Below are positions 22,649 to 24,852 of a stretch of DNA of 24,852 nucleotides, one piece after another. The position numbers were made by a program, and so were the translations under genes. The number at the start of each line of letters is the position of its first letter. Position 1 is the first letter of the stretch. The notes below the pieces were generated by a model. It searched no databases. It worked only from the letters and a program-made list of their open reading frames with translations, and was not told where the DNA came from. Origin of the DNA: CAYYSY01 sp964474355 (GTDB lineage: Bacteria; Myxococcota_A; UBA9160; UBA4427); assembly GCA_964474355.1 (NCBI GenBank), contig CAYYSY010000433.1, forward strand, positions 1-24,852, written 5' to 3'.

Positions 22649-23976
22649 CCGGCAGCGTCCTCATCGCCGAAGACGAACGCGCCGCGGCCGACTACCTGCA
22701 GACGGTGCTCGTCGATCTCGGCTACGAAGTGCGCGTCACGGGCAACGGCATCGAGGCGCTGATCGCGCTCGAAGCGAACGCCTACGACCTCGTGGTGTCC
22801 GATCTGCGCATGCCGCAGATGGACGGCTTCGAGCTGCTGAGTCACGTGAAGCAGCGCTGGCCGAAGCTGCCCGTCATCGTGCTGACGGGCGAGAGCGAGG
22901 TCAGCGGCATCGTCGAGGCCGTGCAGCTCGGCGCCACCAACTATCTCATGAAGCCCGCGAGTCCCGCCGTGATCGAGTCGGCGGTGCGGCGCGCGATGGA
23001 GGCGCGGCCGGACCCGACCGGGGCGGACGCTTCGATCCCCGAGCTCGTCGGACAGAGCGCGGCGATGGTCGAGGTGCGGCATCGGGTCGTGATGGCCGCG
23101 CGCAGCGACGTGCACGTCATGGTCACGGGCGATACCGGCACGGGCAAGGAGCTCGTCTCGAAGGCGATCCATCGCCACTCGAGTCAGGCGAGTGGGCCCT
23201 TCGTCGCGCACAACTGCGCGATCGCCCCTCACGACCTCTTCGAGAGCGAGTTCTTCGGCCATCGCAAGGGCTCGTTCACCGGCGCCGACCGGGACCGCCC
23301 CGGTCTGCTGCGCGAGGCCGATGGCGGGATGCTGTTCCTCGACGAGCTCGAGACGCTGCAGATGGTCCACCAGGCGAAGCTGCTGCGCGTGATCGACGAC
23401 GGCGAGGTGCGGCCGGTCGGCGACGAGCGCGCGTACCGGGCGTCCGTCCGTTTCGTGGCCGCGACCAACCGGGACCCACGCCTCATGATCGAAGCGGACG
23501 AGCTGCGCGCCGACCTCTACTACCGGCTGCGGGGGATCGAGATCTCGCTGCCCCGGCTCTGCGATCGCCCGGACGACATCCCGCTCCTCGTCGCACACTT
23601 CCTCGGCGACGACGGACCCGAGCTGACGGACGATGTCATGGCGGCACTCGTCGAGGCGCCCTGGCCGGGCAACGTGCGCCAGCTGCTGAACGTCGTGAAC
23701 GGCGCCAAGGCGCTCTGCGGCGACGGCAAGATCACGCGGCGGCATCTCTCGTTGGATGCCGGCGTCGTCGCGCGCCCGCCGCGGGTCGAGCCTGCGGGCG
23801 CGGCCGGCGCCGGGCCGGTGGTGCCGCGCGGCGTCCCCCTGCGCGAGGTCGAGAAGCAGGCGATCAAGCAGGCACTCGAAGACTGCGGCGGCAACCGCAC
23901 GAAGGCCGCGAAGCTGCTCGACATAGACCGCTCGACGTTGCGGCGCAAGATCGCGGAGTACGCTCTCGAGGGCTGA
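22645..23976 (+). CDS. Sigma-54-dependent response regulator (NtrC family)
   Basis: A 443-residue transcription activator. Receiver domain 1-120: Glu9/Asp10, phosphoacceptor Asp53 (VVSDLRMPQMDGF), Thr81 and Lys103 (LMKPAS). AAA+ domain about 133-370: Walker A GDTGTGKE (162-169), the sigma-54 contact loop GSFTGA (209-214, Ser where GAFTGA has Ala), Walker B GGMLFLDE (227-234), AATNRD, LYYRL, and sensor II WPGNVRQL. The Fis-type helix-turn-helix is at 413-436 (GGNRTKAAKLLDIDRSTLRRKI). All residues needed for ATP hydrolysis and sigma-54 contact are present. The start codon overlaps the kinase stop (ATGA). A much longer open frame upstream is only the kinase gene read in another frame. Targets would be sigma-54 promoters elsewhere; I found no convincing one in this window. 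Confidence 0.97.
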   Translation: MTGSVLIAEDERAAADYLQTVLVDLGYEVRVTGNGIEALIALEANAYDLVVSDLRMPQMDGFELLSHVKQRWPKLPVIVLTGESEVSGIVEAVQLGATNYLMKPASPAVIESAVRRAMEARPDPTGADASIPELVGQSAAMVEVRHRVVMAARSDVHVMVTGDTGTGKELVSKAIHRHSSQASGPFVAHNCAIAPHDLFESEFFGHRKGSFTGADRDRPGLLREADGGMLFLDELETLQMVHQAKLLRVIDDGEVRPVGDERAYRASVRFVAATNRDPRLMIEADELRADLYYRLRGIEISLPRLCDRPDDIPLLVAHFLGDDGPELTDDVMAALVEAPWPGNVRQLLNVVNGAKALCGDGKITRRHLSLDAGVVARPPRVEPAGAAGAGPVVPRGVPLREVEKQAIKQALEDCGGNRTKAAKLLDIDRSTLRRKIAEYALEG

Positions 23977-23979
23977 GTC

Positions 23980-23997
23980 GAGCGCCGGACGGCGCTC
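23980..23997. terminator. Bidirectional hairpin between the regulator and glpD
   Basis: GAGCGCC (23980-23986), GGAC loop, GGCGCTC (23991-23997) is a perfect 7-bp stem filling most of the 27-bp gap between two convergent genes. There is no real T-run on either side, but position and strength favour a terminator for both. Confidence 0.55.
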
Positions 23998-24003
23998 CTC
24001 GAT

Positions 24004-24852
24004 TCAAGAACGCCGCGCGTCGAGGTCCACCACGTCGGCTGCCCCGACCCCGCCCCGGCGCACGTCCGGCGCACCCACGCGCGCAGCATCCGCGGTGTGG
24101 TCGTCCGGCTGGGCCTGGCTGTCGCGCTCGGCGGCGACCCGCGCTTCGTAGTGCGTGATCTCGCGGGCCTTCGTCTCTTCGTCCCAGCCGAGCACCTCGG
24201 CCATCAGCTCTGCTACGTGGGGCGCGGCCTCGACGCCGCGATCGAAGGTCTCGATCGAGATGCGGGTGCGGCGCGTCAGCACGTCGTCGAGGTGCAACGC
24301 GCCCTCGTGTGACGTGGCGTAGAGCGCCTCGACCATGAGGTAGGGCTCGGCGCCCGGGATCGGCTCTCGCAGCTCGGGCCGCTCGCGCATCATGCGCGCG
24401 AGCTCCTGGATCCGGGAGCCGTGGCGCGAGATCAGGTGCTCGACCTCCCGCACGTGCAGGTCGAGGTCGCGCGCGACGCGCTCGCGGCCGTTCCAGAAGC
24501 CCTGCACGCCGGGCGCGCCGATCAGCGGGATCGTGTCGGTGCACGAAGGCGGTACGCGCCGGGGCAGGCTCCTCGAGGCGAGGTCGACGGCATCCTTCGC
24601 CATCACGCGATACGTCGTGTACTTGCCGCCCGCGACGGTGATGAGGCCCGAGGCCGACTGCGAGACGGCATGGGTGCGCGAGAGCGTGCTCGTCGAGTCA
24701 TCCTCGCCCTGGAGCAGCGGCCGCAGCCCCGCGTACACGCCCTCGATGTCGTCGTGAGTGAGCGGGCTCGCGAGCATCTCGTTGATGGTGCCGAGCAGGT
24801 AGTCGATGTCTCGACGGCTGGCTGCGGGGTGATCGAGGTCGAGGTTCCAGTC
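24004..24852 (-). CDS. glpD: FAD-dependent glycerol-3-phosphate dehydrogenase, C-terminal part (cut by window edge)
   Basis: Oxidises sn-glycerol-3-phosphate to dihydroxyacetone phosphate, passing electrons to quinone at the inner membrane. The minus-strand frame is open to the right edge, so the N-terminal FAD-binding half is missing. The visible 282 codons start with DWNLDLDHPAASRRDIDYLL, then VYAGLRPLL, LSRTHAVSQSASGLITVAGG and KYTTYRVMAKDAVDLA, the conserved end of the oxidase domain, followed by the helical C-terminal GlpD cap (about ISRHGSRIQELARMM to VAELMAEVLGWDEETKAREI). The last 40 or so residues are a variable tail rich in Asp and Ala. It converges with the sigma-54 activator gene. 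No glycerol kinase or facilitator gene is visible in the window. The activity is inferred from the C-terminal half alone. Confidence 0.92.
   Translation of the reverse strand, partial: DWNLDLDHPAASRRDIDYLLGTINEMLASPLTHDDIEGVYAGLRPLLQGEDDSTSTLSRTHAVSQSASGLITVAGGKYTTYRVMAKDAVDLASRSLPRRVPPSCTDTIPLIGAPGVQGFWNGRERVARDLDLHVREVEHLISRHGSRIQELARMMRERPELREPIPGAEPYLMVEALYATSHEGALHLDDVLTRRTRISIETFDRGVEAAPHVAELMAEVLGWDEETKAREITHYEARVAAERDSQAQPDDHTADAARVGAPDVRRGGVGAADVVDLDARRS

Overview
The window is a GC-rich bacterial chromosomal segment with tightly packed genes and very long antisense open frames, as expected when third codon positions are almost all G or C. Gene types suggest a deltaproteobacterial-grade or related Proteobacteria-like lineage (for example Myxococcota or Binatota): an E. 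coli-type PurB, a single-chain PurL with a fused glutaminase, a gamma-type TopA carrying a lysine-rich tail, a Hal2/SAL1-like bisphosphate nucleotidase, and an NtrC-type two-component pair. The lineage is an inference; no rRNA or tRNA is present.

Layout. 1-6031 (minus strand): purL, then purB, then the start of a DUF3604 protein that runs off the left edge. 6032-6530 is a 0.5 kb divergent intergenic region with strong hairpins, a candidate promoter and a degenerate 77-bp tandem repeat. 6531-8589 (plus): Hal2-type 3'(2'),5'-bisphosphate nucleotidase and galM-like aldose 1-epimerase. 8769-13205 (minus): a two-gene biotin-dependent acyl-CoA carboxylase, carboxyltransferase first and then a fused biotin carboxylase/biotin carrier protein of unusual sequence. 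13206-13677 is a second divergent intergenic region. 13678-15510 (plus): an APH-like phosphotransferase and a TetR regulator. 15526-17749 (minus): an MFS transporter followed by a DUF7064/7065-like lipocalin-fold protein. 17750-18423 holds an 18-bp minisatellite and the topA upstream region. 18424-21252 (plus): topA. 21383-23976 (plus): a membrane histidine kinase and an NtrC-type sigma-54 activator overlapping by 4 bp. 24004-24852 (minus): the C-terminal part of FAD-dependent glycerol-3-phosphate dehydrogenase, running off the right edge.

How the genes work together. PurL and PurB act in de novo purine synthesis. The carboxylase pair should make a carboxylated acyl-CoA; its substrate cannot be read from sequence. 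The phosphotransferase, TetR, DUF7064-like and MFS genes look like one small accessory module for uptake and processing of a hydrophobic or alcohol-type compound (inference). The kinase and sigma-54 activator form a complete two-component system.

No CRISPR array, phage, insertion sequence or clear defence system was found. The most unusual features are non-coding: the structured purL leader and its repeats, a promoter-like motif shared by purL and the carboxylase operon, and the minisatellite at the 5' end of the transporter gene. Among the proteins, the divergent carboxylase subunit and the tailed TopA stand out.
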